64,000 bases of DNA from Elmis aenea (GCA_947652605.1 OX393578.1:53141415-53205414); one strand, 5' to 3'. Shown: positions 45,561 through 58,990, numbered from the stretch's first letter. Numbers and translations: made by a program. Notes: generated by a model not told the origin, from the letters alone.

Positions 45561-45767
45561 TCTTTCGACAAGCCAACAGCCTCAACTATCAAAATCAATC
45601 AACGGCCCTGTAATACAATTCTATGTAATTTTTGGGCTACATCCTTGGAAGTTGCCGTTTTTAACACGCCCGAACATTGTGTCTCCTCAATGCTCGTGCC
45701 ATCATGTTTTGAACGCAAGTAAAGTAGAATGCAGCTAAGCTTTTATTTACTTTATTTCACTTTAATC

Positions 45768-46029
45768 CAGTGGTTTCCAACCTTTTTGTACCTCCGCCCC
45801 CCTTTTTCATTAAAAAAAAAAAATTTGCGCCCCCCCTTACTTTTCGTAACAATCTAATTTCATAATAATTATTTAATGGGCTTCAAAACAATATACCATA
45901 TTTTGTAAAAATAAAGTTTTTTCTGTTTGTTTGTATTCAAAAATGATAGTTTGGTAACAGCTGCGTGCCCCCCTTACAATAGTCTCGCGACCCCCTAGGG
46001 GGGCGCGCCCCACAGGTTGGAAACCACTG
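45768..46029. mobile_element. 262-bp hAT MITE
   Basis: CAGTGGTTTCCAACCTTTTT mirrors AGGTTGGAAACCACTG, with GC-rich CCCCC/GGGGG tracts inside. Flanks CTTTAATC and GTTTAATG share TTTAAT, a likely degraded 8-bp duplication. Confidence 0.8.
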
Positions 46030-46464
46030 CGTTTAATGGATCGTTAAATGCAAACTAGTGGTTATGACCTTTTTAAAGTTTAAAGTCAAACCAAATCATG
46101 AAATTATACGTACGTTCATACCATCCCAGTAACAGCTTCTTTTTCAATCCAATATTAACAAAGTGATGAAAACATTTTTAAGTGTGGCAGGCCATAGACG
46201 GTCGAGAAAGAACAAAGAATTAAAGAAAGTATAAAATCAAAAAATTTATATAGATATATGGCAATACTTTGTCATGTTAAATTACAAGTACTTTAAAGCG
46301 TATTGGTAAAAAGGATTTCCCAACGGGGTTGAAAGAGATCTCCTGGGGGTCGATGGAATTTGGAAGGAGTCGATGGAACTCAATAGGTCGATTGGGGGTC
46401 AATTTGAAAATTTTGGATCATTTTCAAGTATGTACCTACCTAACACTAACAAGAATTAAATATA

Positions 46465-47167
46465 CAGGGTGTTTCTTAAATATTGCGAAAAAAATCAGGA
46501 GACGTTCCTTATTGCGAATTAAGGGGGTTTTTCATATACAATTTTCCTCCTAAAATTAGGTTTCTATTTTATTTCTCAAATTTGCAGAATGACATTTGGT
46601 AGATGTTTTATAACTTGTTAAAAGGTCTCTTATAGTAACATTTTTAATCATCTCCCACTTTCACAAGGGTTGAAAAGTGCGACCCCTGTTGGTTTTCTTA
46701 TCAGAACTTTTTGGTGGGTTGAAATTTTGCAATTAAAAATATTTTTTGAAAGCTTGATTTATTTATATATTTTTTTAATTCTTTAGTTTTTCTCGTAAAA
46801 CCTACTGTGTTGCCATGGTTTGTTTATGTATAGGTTTTACGAGAAAAACTAAAGAATAAAAAAAAATCGAAATAATTCAAGCTTTAAAAATATATTTTCA
46901 ATTGCAAAAGTTCAACACACCAAACAGTTCTGATAAAAAACCAACAGGGGACGCACTTTTCACTCCCCTGTGAAGGTGGGAGATGATTAAAAATATTACT
47001 ATGGGAAACCTTTTAATAAGTATAAAACATCTACCAAATATCATTCTCCTACATTTATCCAAATTTGAGAAATAAAATAAAAACCTAATTTTACCGCTCC
47101 CCTTTAGGAGGGTGTAACTCCGGAAGAAGACGTCCTAGGAAAAAATTTTACATGAAAGACCCCCCTG
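46465..47167. mobile_element. Near-perfect 0.7-kb palindrome of the CAGGGTG family
   Basis: The left arm starts CAGGGTGTTTCTTAAATATT and runs to GTTTTTCTCGTAAAACCTAC; the right arm mirrors it back from GGTTTTACGAGAAAAACTAA. The loop is only about 27 bp. TA flanks both ends. The right terminus reads CCCCCTG, with the last bases altered. An older relative is inside the hAT element at 6522. Confidence 0.88.
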
Positions 47168-47445
47168 TATAGTTAGCGAAGCCCCGGAAACAATTTGCTT
47201 GATTCCAAATGGTTCGATGAAGATTTTTTTTATAAGGAGTCAGAGGATCTCTTAGGGGTTAAGGCATTGTTTACCATAGTGTGGTACGCGTGCGAATTTT
47301 TTATCTGGAGAAATGTAGCTGAATAAAATAGTATTATTTAAAAGTACTCCAAACTATTCTATCTTCGCCGGTACGACTAAAGTCTCAAAAGGGGTACGAA
47401 ATGGTTGTAGGTTATGTAAACATCGCTTCAAGAAATGCCGGTTTG

Positions 47446-47519
47446 GTTTCAAGACTCTCATCTCTTCGTCAGTAGCAATCGTATTTGTTACTGACGACGA
47501 TAAGAGAGTGTTGAAAACA
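47446..47519. repeat. Small fold-back repeat (hairpin family H, copy 2)
   Basis: GTTTCAAGACTCTCATCTCT at the left mirrors AGAGAGTGTTGAAAAC at the right, with a loop of only about 7 bp. Same family as 2256-2370. Confidence 0.75.
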
Positions 47520-48630
47520 GTGTAGCAGTTATACAAGATTCTTGAATTCAAAATGTACTCAATTTATTCTGCAGTATATTTATGTTAGCAAATGAATTAC
47601 TTAAATATTTTAAGCATTTGATAATATTGTGCTATCAAAATTGCAAATTATTTAAAACATAACGGTACACATTTTTATTATCTTTAGATCGACAATATTG
47701 TGTGCATGTAATTCTATACAAGTCCTTTTAAATTTAAACAAACAAGAAGTAATTCTTTTGAAAATTATTTTTCGGTAAACTTTCCATTTGATGTTTTTTT
47801 TATAAGTTTAGCGTGATTATATCTGAAAGGTTCTATAGGTTAGTTGCTGTTTTAAGATTTACTCGTAGTCCATTACCGTATAAATTATGTAAAACTGTAA
47901 ATATATTTAAAAATGAATATTTCATTCAAAAAAGATTCTACTCGAAGTCGCAGCTTTTAGAGTGCACGCTTTCGCGGAGCTAAGCAAATTTTTTGTTCCC
48001 TTTTGCATTTTTAACGAAGCAGTTTAGCAGCGCCCGGCGTATCAAAGCCCCACGAGTGCACGAGTATTTATAAAACTGCAATAACTGGTTTTGTTCTTGG
48101 GCTTTGATTTTTTCTGCGGCGGCTCGAACATGCCGAGTGTTGAATGTGATTTTGGCAGACGTTTCTGATGGTTTTTTGAGGTTTAATTATATTTTCGCGT
48201 GCTCAAATTGTTTTATTACGGTGGCTTTTCGCCAATTATTAATTTAAGTATCGCTTTAAAGCGTTATTTTTACATTTATTTTAGGCATTTTAAAGTGTGA
48301 TGACTTTTTAACGATTTCACGCCAGTCCGTAGAAATAACGAAGAACAACGTGATTAAGCACTAACTTATATGTACATGGAAAGATTTAAAACAAATATAC
48401 CACCAAGGTTGCAACAACTAGAGTCCATTCATGAAATTTTTGGAACGAACACCGGGTCTATAAGAAAAAAACAAGCACAACAAACGCACTAGCCGAATTA
48501 TTTTTATTCTGTTACAGCGAATTTGTATATATTTTTAAAACCGTTGGGGTTACAGAGCAACGGACTTTATTAACCCCGTGCTTTGATCTTCGGTGAATGT
48601 ATTTCTCGGAAAACAATTTATTTGGCGATG
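47520..48630. other. Non-repeat stretch with a TCAAAG inverted pair
   Basis: ATCAAAGCCC at 48041-48050 mirrors GGGCTTTGAT at 48099-48108. TCAAAG is a TCF/LEF-type core, so the pair may be a host regulatory site. No coding sequence seen. Confidence 0.35.
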
Positions 48631-48632
48631 TA

Positions 48633-48760
48633 CAGGGTGGGCAAAAATGTTCATCAAGGGTGAGTCAAGCATCAGAAAAGTTATGAAGTACAAATTACGC
48701 AACGCTATTAGGTATACAGGGTGGTGCTTTTTTCGATGCTCACCATTGCTATCTTGGAAA
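48633..48760. repeat. Two CAGGGTG left termini in tandem
   Basis: CAGGGTGGGCAAAAATG at 48633 is followed by CAGGGTGGTGCTTTTTTC at 48717. Neither has a right end nearby. Truncated members of the fold-back or mariner family. Confidence 0.6.
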
Positions 48761-50404
48761 CGGTAAGAGATATAAGGTCGGTTAAATTAGAGAAAAGTTG
48801 CACACTTTTATGGCGATTAAGAATCTGAAAAAAAATCCTGGATATTTTGATTCGTTTTTGATTTATTACAAAAAAAAACTGAAAAATGTGATTTTAGAAA
48901 AATATTATTATCTTCCCTACCATTGACGCTATTTCATTTAAACTTGGTAACTTTATGTTACCGTCCTGGGTTTGATGACGTCAACAGAAATTTTCTAAGC
49001 CTTCTAGATTTCAAGTTGCGATAGTCAACTTTTTATTTCTTATGGCCGCCATATTGGATTTTTACACCATCAGACAAAAAAATTAGCTTTTCAGATTGGT
49101 AACCAACATACCTTTTTTCTTTCAAAAAAACTTGTTGAAATTTTAAAATTTGTATCTTTCCAGTATAGGTATTGTTTTTAAATTTAATTTTGTTGTTGTT
49201 CTGATTGTCTTTTGTTTTTCGTTTACGATCATAGTTTGTGTTCCATTTTCATGTCCTCAATTTTTCGGTATATGCGTTCTCTAACTTTTGCATTTTGTTT
49301 TTAGTAATTGCTATTACTACCACCATATAAAACATGTAAAAGATCAATTTTTTACTAACTGCGTCACCGTCTAAATTCTAAATATTGAACTCAGCTGTAT
49401 TAGATATAAAATAAGAAACTGAAATTCTTATTGTATAATATTAGAGGGCGTGAACGGGGCAAAAATAAAATTCAAATAAAGAAAATTTATTCGCGCTGAA
49501 AGTTTATCAAGCATAATGTGAAAACTATGGAACGCCTTTCCGCTTTTATTTAAATAATTTTTGTGAGTCAAATTTAATCGACTGAATGTAGGCACACGCG
49601 TGAATAGGCATAAAAACGCGAATAATCGTTGATGTCTTTTATAAACTGATTTTCTTAGTCGAAAAAATATATTTATAGGGAAAATTTGCAGTTTTATGGT
49701 CGGCGTAAGCAAATGTTAGGAAAAATTTTATTAGTTGATGGTGTTGTTTATGTTCAGTTTTTCCTGTATTTACTTTTGCTATACGTAAGTAGTATGAGGA
49801 CATTTTTGAATCGGTATTTTGACGGATTCACACGTTTTAAGGTCCACTGAACCATTGACTATTTTTGAAATGACGTTTGTGTGTGTTTGTATGCTCCAAA
49901 AACTTATGAATATAATTGTCGATAAAGCTTTAAGAAGTATATTACATATCCATGGCCGGCACATAAATATCTGAAGCCAATAAGCAAAGAAAATTTAGGC
50001 TCCCTTATTATATGTATAAGATTATTCCTAATATTTGTTTGGAAAGAAAATTTATACATCTGAAATAGAAAAATTAACAAACACAAATTTTTCGAGCTTT
50101 TGCTTTGGCGAAGTTTTAAATTAATTTATCTATATCGATTGTAGATGCAATTTCATGCGCTATAGATATATTATTCCTAGAACAACGAGTCGCTCCTGTT
50201 GCAGCGTAGAGCGAGTGTATAAGTAAGTTGTAATTTAAAAAAAATTCTTTCTGAACTTGCTACCGATACTGGCAATGTTGAAAAATTCTCAGAACAATAA
50301 ACACGTTTGGAACACTGTTTCCTAAATAATTTTTACATATATCTAAAAGGACATTTATTGAAAATGTATTTTTTGGAATTAGTCTTGCCATTATTTGTAA
50401 TTCG
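48761..50404. other. No recognisable gene
   Basis: AT-rich with scattered short open frames. The first 300 bp may belong to the truncated CAGGGTG elements just upstream. Confidence 0.35.
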
Positions 50405-51170
50405 GAGGAGATATAATGTACAAGAGCCATCAAATAGTGGGATATGCAGATGACATCGCCATTATAGCCATAAATATAAAGCAATTAGAACACGCGACAA
50501 ACAGGTCGGTGAAGAAGGCTTTTAAGATGGGGTTGCAATTAAACCAGAAGAAATGTAAAGCTATGTCCATTGGAGGAAGTCAGCAGAATGCAATCCTAGA
50601 AAAAACTACATTCTGAAAAATGAGTCTGGAAGAAGGATGAGTTTGTCTATCTGGGTGCCACAGTAACGAATAACTCTGATGAAGAAAAATAAATAGAAGC
50701 GAGATTAATAAAATCCAATAAATGTGTCGGAGCCTTGAACCAACTACTAAGGGCGAAACAGCTATCCAGAGATGCCAAATTCCGCCTTTACAAAACAGTA
50801 TTGCAACCAACAGCACTACATGCCTGCGAAACTTGGATACTGAATAAGAAAACACAGGAAAGATTGCAGAGATGGGAGAGGAAAATACTTAGAAGAGTGG
50901 TGGGAGGAAGAAAAACAGAATAAGGGTATGAGAAGAACAAACAGGGAAATTTTTGAGATATATACGGGACCAGCTTAGTAATAAAAGCGAAAAGATTACA
51001 GTGGCTGGCTGGGTCATGTTGAAAGACGAACACCAAAAACGATAGCCTGGAAAACACCAAATTACATGAAGAAGAAAGGTCTACCGAGAAGACGGTGGAG
51101 AGAAGCTGTTCTATCAGACTTAAAAGAAAAAGGTGAAGATACTGGAAGACCAAAGCCAAAATATATATAT
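50405..51170 (+). pseudogene. LINE reverse transcriptase fragment with YADD
   Basis: Plus-strand frames give HQIVGYADDIAIIA with an intact active-site YADD, then GLQLNQKKCKAMS, VYLGATVTNNSDEE, FRLYKTVLQPTALHACETW and GLPRRRWREAVLSDLKEK. The order is palm, thumb and basic tail. Stops and frameshifts separate the blocks. It starts abruptly, a typical 5' truncation. Confidence 0.8.
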
Positions 51171-54100
51171 TATTTGCAATGCACTACAAAAATATGATTC
51201 GTCGATATTGCTTGAAATATCATGTTTTAAGCAATTTTACCATGTCAATAACAGTTTTAAGCGGTTCTGCTGAAGAAGGTTTTTGTAATTCATATGAAGG
51301 TATTTAAAAGCATACCAAACTTTTTATAAACTATGGGCATATGCTTAAATTTTTCATCAATTGCGTTATCAACAATTAAAAAATAAAAATCTGCCTTAAA
51401 TTTTGGTTTAAAATCTGTTATGATTTCATCCTCTGCTTCATACACAAACTGTATTTTTTTCCAATTCTTTTTTGTCCAAAATTAAGCATTACACCCTAGA
51501 CCTCAGCGATTTTCGCTGCATCTGTTAACAACTTTTTAAATTCATCATCATTTTGTTTGTTTTTATCAGTAAGGCTGGCGTCCACGTATCTTGGCGCCCC
51601 TAGGAAATTGCCTAGAGTCGCCTGATGGTAAAACCGGCCCTGTACATAACGCGTGCTTACAGATAAAATTTCAAATCATAACTAATATAGAGGGTGTTGG
51701 TTAATCCAATATTACAGACAAACTCAGTTAAAAATCGACCGAGCTTAATTGGCTTGGTGTACTTTTTTTAATCTAAAGTTTCATGTAAATTTGACACTTC
51801 GTCGGTTTTAACCATGTGGACAAAGTGGCGTGGTAGTTTGTGAAAGAATAACATCGAAATTTAAAAAAATAGCAAAACATCACTGAATTAAATCGATTTT
51901 ATCTAATAATTAAGGAAAATGAAGACAATTAGAACGCCTGGCGTGGCATCTTACATTTTTTATTAACACAAACACAGAAACACACAAAGAATGTATGGCG
52001 AAAGTCTTTTAGTGGCCATGGCAGTTTTTTTTTTTTTTGTAAGGCTTTTAGTAAAAATAAAAATTCCTGTAACTTGATGTGATGTTATTGATTCGCTACA
52101 AAAACAATGTAGAGAAATAACAAAGTTATACATCTGACACTTCCTTAATAGATTTTTGTGTACATTGTTTTTGGGCAAGTTTGACAAAGTTTAGAAAAAA
52201 ATATTAGACGAACTAGTTTCTCAATTCAATGGATTAGAAAACAATAATGGGCACAATATACCATTTTTTTAATCTTCTGGAAGTGCACTATGAAGTTTAT
52301 TTTAGATATACAGCCGATAAACCTTATTTTTCTGGAGGAAAGACATTCCTTTTCTCATTCGTTATTTTATGTTGTGTAAACAGAACTATTGTTGCGAACT
52401 TTTTCATTATTTTGTTTTTATAAGCATATCAAAGTGTGTGAAGAAAAACAAAATTATCAAATTGGGTTTACGGGCTCCTCCGCCAAAGTAAGATGAGCAA
52501 TTTATCAGCTTGCATCATAAATATTACACAATCACATCGCCAAGGTAATAGTTTTTAATAAACTCATTTCATAAATGGCTTTTCCTTCGAAAGACATAAA
52601 AACTTACATCGATTATTGCTTAACTTTGTTTCCGAGGCAATACGAGCTTCGAAAAATTAGAGGATGATTTTAAATTTATATTTTCGAGAGACGATATTCA
52701 GGCTAACAAAATATTTCTGCTTGATTCTTTATGAAAATCAATCATTTGTAGGGATTTAAAATTTTCAAAGTTTGCCACAAACAGAGACGTCGTTTTATTG
52801 CTCAATAATAAACAAAGAAGTTTTCGAATTTAATAATTTTATGATGATTGTATTGGACGGACAAAGCCAAATCCTTTCAAACTTACTAGCTAATTTAGGT
52901 GACTTGCTGACGTCAACAAAGTACGAATTGATTTCAAATTTTGATGGGATGTTTTTTATTGGATTGAATCTGAAATTTCCAATGCACTAGCAATATTATT
53001 AGTAATTTACTTGTAATACGCGCATTATGTTAATCTTCCTCGCACAATGTAATACATGCTACATGTATTTTACGTAAATCAACTTAATTTTTCAGTGGTA
53101 AGATGTTATATGTTGTAACCATTTTAAAATAATTAAAGGAAACAGCAAACTACAGTTTGCTTTGTTGTGTTCTTTATTGAAACGTACGTTAAACGCAAAT
53201 AAGTAACAAACAGCTAAATTGCAAACCATTTTAGTGACTTTTAAACATTGCTCAAATTTCCTGACTTTTTTGTTAAAATATGTCTGATGATGAAAATCCG
53301 TCTATAGAACAAAACTAGGAGGTGACGTATGAACATTAAAAAAAATTATTATGGCTTTTAAGGGCTGCCCTAATGTATATGTACATGTAATGTTCAAAAA
53401 ACTGTATAGTTGTAATAGCTACTATAACCCCTCGACAACTTCCTAACGTCACGCAGAAGGTAACTAAAAGAGCCAGGTTATATCAAACGGCTGATGGTCG
53501 ACATTTGGAGCAATACACATGAATGTTATTATTATTATTATTTAAAATAACTGTTTCATTTGTTTTGTTCTTTCTAAACAAAACTGTTTTAGAAATCAAA
53601 GCTGTTTCTTTTTCTAGTTTCAATAAATTATTATTCACAGCCTACGTTGTTTTTATTAAATTATCATTTAAACAAAAAACTGACAACCAAACGCTCGCTT
53701 ATGATAGACCAATTAAATCAAAATTTAAAGACGAATCTCATTATGTAAAAATGATTACCAAAATCTGTAAAATTTTTAATTAAATAACTATAGTAGTTAA
53801 ACATAAAACAACGATAATTTGTTTTGTTGCAGTTATGCACAGTGTACTGCGATTAACAGGAGCTCTTAATAAATCTTCACAATAATTTGAAGTTTTTGAA
53901 GCAGACTCTTAATAAAAATACAAGTTATTGGTATCGATGGATTCGTTAGAAGATGCTCCATTTAAATAACCGCTTATACCACTATAGCTCCATTTAAAAA
54001 AATTGACTTTTTGTCAAAAAACCGATTCCGCAACCTTCAAAGCCGGTTAAAGTAACCTAAATGTCCATTAAAATCTTCAAAAACGGTTTATGGACAATAA

Positions 54101-54236
54101 TTGTTGACGTAAAAAAATTCAATTTATGCAGGTCATGGCACGCTTGATAAAAAATTATTTGAGGTTATAAAAATTAACCAAAACAGCGCAGTTGTAGCCA
54201 AAATCGCTTCATCTTTTCAAAAGTGTAAAAATATAC
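51171..54236. other. No gene seen; one hAT-like right end
   Basis: AT-rich. GGTAAAACCGGCCCTG ending at 51642 resembles a hAT right terminus with no left partner. The open frame at 53523-53783 has no domain. An ATT microsatellite starts at 53526. Confidence 0.35.
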
Positions 54237-55177
54237 AGGGTGTTCCATTTAAAACAATAAAGTTGGAGCAAATTCTGGCAAAACCGGAAGTGAAACAATA
54301 GTGTTGGCCAAATTCGATGGGATCACATAGGTATCTCGCTTAATAGACAAGATAGAGAAACGCTTAAAGCACCAAAAATGTGCAGTTTTTTGAAGCACAC
54401 TCAGAACCGTTTTTAAAAACATTTTATCATTCCCGTTTTTTTAGTTTTTAGAGAAAAACTGTTTTTTTTTGTTATATTTATAATAGGTCATATCTCTTTT
54501 ATTGTAGTAAATATTGGAAAAGAATATGAAGATTATTTTTAGATATTTTTATAGGATACTAGATATTTTGATAGTATCTAGTAAAAAAAATGTTGTACGC
54601 TCGTTTAAAAGTTATGACACAACTTACCTTTTTTTAAATGGGAGCTATAGTTGGCTATGAACTATTTGAATTCTTTATTTTCTTCCCATTCCAAACATAT
54701 AAGGGTTGATATATTTATTTTTAATATTACGCAAGTTACAAATGTTTTTTAATTTTTTTAAAGATCAAAAACAAAAAGTAGACTGTGAAAACAAAAATAA
54801 AACAAGAAAACTCGGAAATGATAGCATATATTTGAAAACTTCTGAATTTGTCCCAAAAAACTGCACATTTTTAGTAACAACCATTTCTCTTTCTTGACTA
54901 TTAAGCGAGATACCCATGTAATCCCATCGAATTTGGACCACCCTGTACTTAAAAAATCCGATTTTTTGCACATATCATTGTCTAACATTTCATTGATCTA
55001 AAATCAAAACAAAAGAAAAAAAGGAGGTGTGCCACACTTCATTTATATTCGGTATAACCTAAAATTATTTTCAACTACACATAGTTTTTACGCAAAAAAT
55101 AAGTTTTATTCAAAACTTTTTAACAGTTATTTTAATTCCAGAGCTATCAAATAATTCGTCTTGGCTGGGACACCCTG
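54237..55177. mobile_element. Composite of CAGGGTG elements
   Basis: TACAGGGTGTTCCATTTAAA opens at 54237 and GGGACACCCTGTATA closes at 55177, but these two ends are not mirror images beyond the first bases. They may belong to different elements. The fold-back at 54299-54945 lies between them. Confidence 0.5.
54299..54945. mobile_element. Rearranged second copy of the 43099-44013 fold-back
   Basis: GGCCAAATTCGATGGGATCA opens the left arm; the right arm ends CGAATTTGGACCACCCTG. The order follows the other copy through AGTTGGCTATGAACTATTTG. Much of the right arm is deleted after ACGCAAGTTAC. The left CAGG end is decayed. Confidence 0.75.
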
Positions 55178-55179
55178 TA

Positions 55180-57225
55180 TACGTGAATATATGATACGTT
55201 AAAAGGAAGTTTTATTAATTTTCAACCGGCAAGGAAGGGATTTATAATAACCATAACCGAAGCAATAATTTCGTCCGCGAACGACTCAAATCTTGTTTTT
55301 GATGAAAACGAGGATTCTCTAATGAAAATTGGCTTTATCGTCCGGAGTTAAGTTAATTTGAAAAAAGGCTTATAAAAATTCAAGTATATTACAAGTTACC
55401 AACTTTGTAGCACAAGATAACGTTAAGTTTACGAGATTTTTATGAACTTTTTTGCAGGAATGCAATCCTGGAGAAGCCCTCGTCGACAGGGTTTTTAATT
55501 TTTGATAAGTGCACTTTATTATCGTGACTCGATATATCAGGACATTAAAATTAAACTTTTAAATCTAAGGAGGCCATTTGTGTGATACGATTTCAGCTTC
55601 TAGTGGCTGTAAAATATTTTTATGGCAGCTAAGGTTTTATAGATAAAGATACGGAGAGTTAGTCATGTCTGTAACTATGCCCCATTGCATAATTCGCTAA
55701 ATAACTTACTCATCGCAGTATCAATTTGTTTTCGCGAACCGAATTTACTGCGGTTTTTGCGAGAGACACTTCGTCTTAACACGTTTATCTTTACATACAG
55801 CGCTTTTTTAAATCCAGCGTTATTTTAATTGACTTCGAAGCAAGTTAAAAACCCGCAGGTGATAAATGCAGTTAGTAAAATATGCATAAAGAAAACAAAC
55901 TAATAAATCTATATTATAAACACGTGCTGCATTTTCTGAAGCGTTTATAAATCATAGTAACCAGATGTAGTATGCAAATTTTAATGTGTCACAAACCTAC
56001 TTACAACATTAACATCTAATAGTACCACCCTACGCTAATAAATCAATTATGTCAATTAATTAATTGAAAGTATATCTGGGTATTGGGTGGGAGCGTTTAA
56101 GTAAAACCAAAAAATATTTAACTATTTGGTCGAGTGTGTGTAGATCACAAAAAATGAGGTAGAAAAATATCTTCACTGTTTAAAATGTTACCTGGACCTT
56201 GCAGGCTGTTTGAAGTGTAAGGCACTGAAATAGTGAAGCATTTGCGATGGTGGTTTGCTTATTAGTGCGTCTGGTCGACTACACTACGCATATAGGAGGT
56301 AGATCTGGTGTACTAGTATTGTGGAGTGTATTCCCTGTGGGTGCAGTGCGACCAAGTCGTACATCTCAAGTCTTCCGAGTCTAAAATTGAAATTCAATCC
56401 ACCGTCCCTTTGGTCGACTGTGTTGTTGTTAAGGTTAACAGTCATTATATGAAGACCTTTCGATGTGGTTGTTCCTCCATCTTTACCAATCAGCCCACTC
56501 TACATCAAGTTTTTCTCATAATTTTTATTTAGGTTTGCCGTGTTTGCTTTTTCGACAGCTTGTTGAAAAAGGAAGGCAACACAATGTGTTACAAGGCACC
56601 ATAATTGGGGTTCAGTGTTAAGCTATAATATGGTGTGCAGTTTCAATTTACTTTTCCGATACAGGTGCAAGAATTAGTCGGTGGTGATTTTAGGGTTTCA
56701 GAGATTATAGGATTTTGATTTATTCACTAAAATCCGTAAAACTTTTATCTAGATAATCCACGAAATTTACTAAGATTATACCCCAACATGATTTAAACAT
56801 CTTTAAGCATCAATACATTTTTAATACGATTACACCCGTCGGCAAGAGATATCAATATTATTGGTAATAAATTTGGTGTTCAACTTGCTAGATACAAAAT
56901 CCATGATGTTAACCCCCAAAAATGAATGCTGAAAAGCACCGTCCTTACATACCTATACGCTGTTTATTGTTGCTTTTAACATGAACTATTGTTAAAGAAA
57001 TTTAATCGGCAATTAAAGGTCACATTAATTAACCTTTACAAAAATGATTTTCTATACTACACATTCATAACCCGAAAGAAATGTGAAGATTGTATCTTAA
57101 TTGCTTAAGAATCTTGATGTAATTAGGGCGTAAATAATGTGTCCTTGGCGTTTTAAGGCAATTGTTTAAACAACAGAATTTTCGAGGATTCTCAAAAAAG
57201 TGTAGACTGAACTTTTACAGGATTT
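55180..57225. other. No recognisable gene
   Basis: Mostly non-repeat. A slightly more GC-rich patch at 56230-56620 contains a 68-codon frame (56326-56532) with four Cys in the pattern of no known family. Possibly host non-coding sequence. Confidence 0.35.
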
Positions 57226-57229
57226 AATA

Positions 57230-58040
57230 AAAAAATTTGTAATCGGGTCAATTGGGGTTTAAGAAAATGTTTTGTAGAGTGTTTTAACGAAAGTACGTAA
57301 GGTAGGAATAGCTAGAATTGTTCTAAATTTCTTAAACAGGCATATTGTTTTTCTAACTCGGGTACATGGATTATTAGTGTGTATGTCTCACCTCATAAAT
57401 TTATCTATTGTAATTCCTAGATATTTGACAGAGTTTACTCGAGTTATTAGACAAGTACAATACCAATTATTTACAAGATTACATTTAACATCTGAATTTT
57501 AGTATTCTCCCAGATTAGTTGATGGTTGTTATACACAGAAAATGTGATAACTCTACTTTTTTTTATAATTAAGAGTGAGAATATTAGTATCCAAGCAATG
57601 TTTAATAAATTTAAGATTTTGCATCGCCATATTCTCAAGTTCAGCCCATGTACTTGCCTCAAGAAACAGAACAGTGTCATCTGCGAGTGCTATCAGAGAG
57701 CCATGCATGTTCTTAGATAGTAGTTGATCATTAATATAAATTAAAAATAGTATTGGATCTAAAACTGTTCCTTGAGGCACACCACATGTAATAACTTTTG
57801 AGGGACTAAAGCAACCACCTACTTTAACAATTTAATGTCTATCAGATAAATAAGTTTTAAATAAGTGAAGGGCACTACCCCTTATTCCAATTGAATTGAA
57901 TTTTTTAAGTAGGTAGTATAATATGGTTCACGGTGTCAAATGCTTTTGCTAGAAATATGGCGGCACAGGGGGTAGAACTGTCGAGGGAGTTATATATTTT
58001 TTCTGTTAGTTCAGCAATGGCTTAGGTTTCGACTAGGGAT
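57230..58040 (-). pseudogene. Non-LTR reverse transcriptase fragment
   Basis: Minus-strand frames give CAAIFLAKAFDTVNHIIL, then PQGTVLDPILFLIYINDQLL, LIALADDTVLFLEAS with the ADD active site, and VKYLGITID further down. These are consecutive reverse transcriptase blocks of a jockey-superfamily type. The 5' part is absent and stops interrupt the frame. Confidence 0.8.
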
Positions 58041-58135
58041 TCTGTCCCGGGAATTTCCCGAGACGTAAGTCCCGGGAATTCCCGGGACTTTCTTAGTCTC
58101 GAGTCCCGGGACATTTAGTTCGAGACTCGAGACGA
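58037..58135. repeat. Cluster of CCCGGG and CTCGAG palindromes
   Basis: A perfect 20-bp palindrome, GTCCCGGGAATTCCCGGGAC, lies at 58069-58088. Around it are variants GTCCCGGGAATTTCCCGAGAC and AGTCTCGAGTCCCGGGAC and a GAGACTCGAGACGAGACT tract. This resembles the subterminal repeats of some hAT elements, but no ends were found. Confidence 0.7.
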
Positions 58136-58139
58136 GACT

Positions 58140-58990
58140 AAATGTTACAGAACACTGAAATTAATTTTTTTTCCCTCTAATTTTTAAACAAATTTTACTG
58201 CCACGAGTTTAGCAAAAATATTTGGTTTAATAATTTTTTATGTTTATAGTTTATACTAACAATCAGTATTTACTTAACTTTATTTAAATTTTTTGCCTGC
58301 CATATTTAATTATTTATGTTTATTTCTTGTCTGCTTTAAAGCTAAAGGATAATTGTTACGTTTATTAGTAAAAATATATTTTACTTATACTTGTTGTTTA
58401 AAGTTTAATGAAAATTGTTAAGTTTATTTAAAATAGGCATTTACTTGGAAATATATACTTTATTTACTGAAGAATGTAGACTTAATTAAAAATAATAATA
58501 CTACTCCTACTACTATACTTTATTTATAAAATAAATGCTTCAAAAACAAAATCCGTGAATTTAGTTTAATTTTTAAAAAATATTCTGTCAACTATCACGA
58601 CCAATTCACGATCACGATACGTGCAAAGAAGCAATTTTAAATATGTAGCGGGTGCTTTCAGAAACAATGTCACTGTCAAGAAAACTTATTTTTTACAGTG
58701 AAAATTACCGATGAATTTTGAATACATGAACATACCTTTAGTACATACAAACAAACTTTCATTAGTTTTAGCACATTCAGTAAAGTTAACCTTGACATTA
58801 AATTAGTTTCGTTTGTTATAAAAATATGATGTCAACATTTACGATTACTTAATCGGATTATAATACGATAAAAAAGTTAGTTTGGTCATGAAAACAGCGC
58901 TAATAGATTCTAGCGAATATATTAAAAAGCATTCAATAAGTTCCACGAACGTAAATAAATAATTGATATACGTGATTTATATATAAGCCT
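58140..58990. other. No recognisable feature
   Basis: AT-rich, without domain-like frames. Confidence 0.3.

Noticed and set aside
47446..47519. Hammerhead-like reading of hairpin family H (CTGACGA ... GAAAAC)
   Set aside because: The bases flanking the core do not form the required stem II next to GAAA, and GAAAAC has an extra A.
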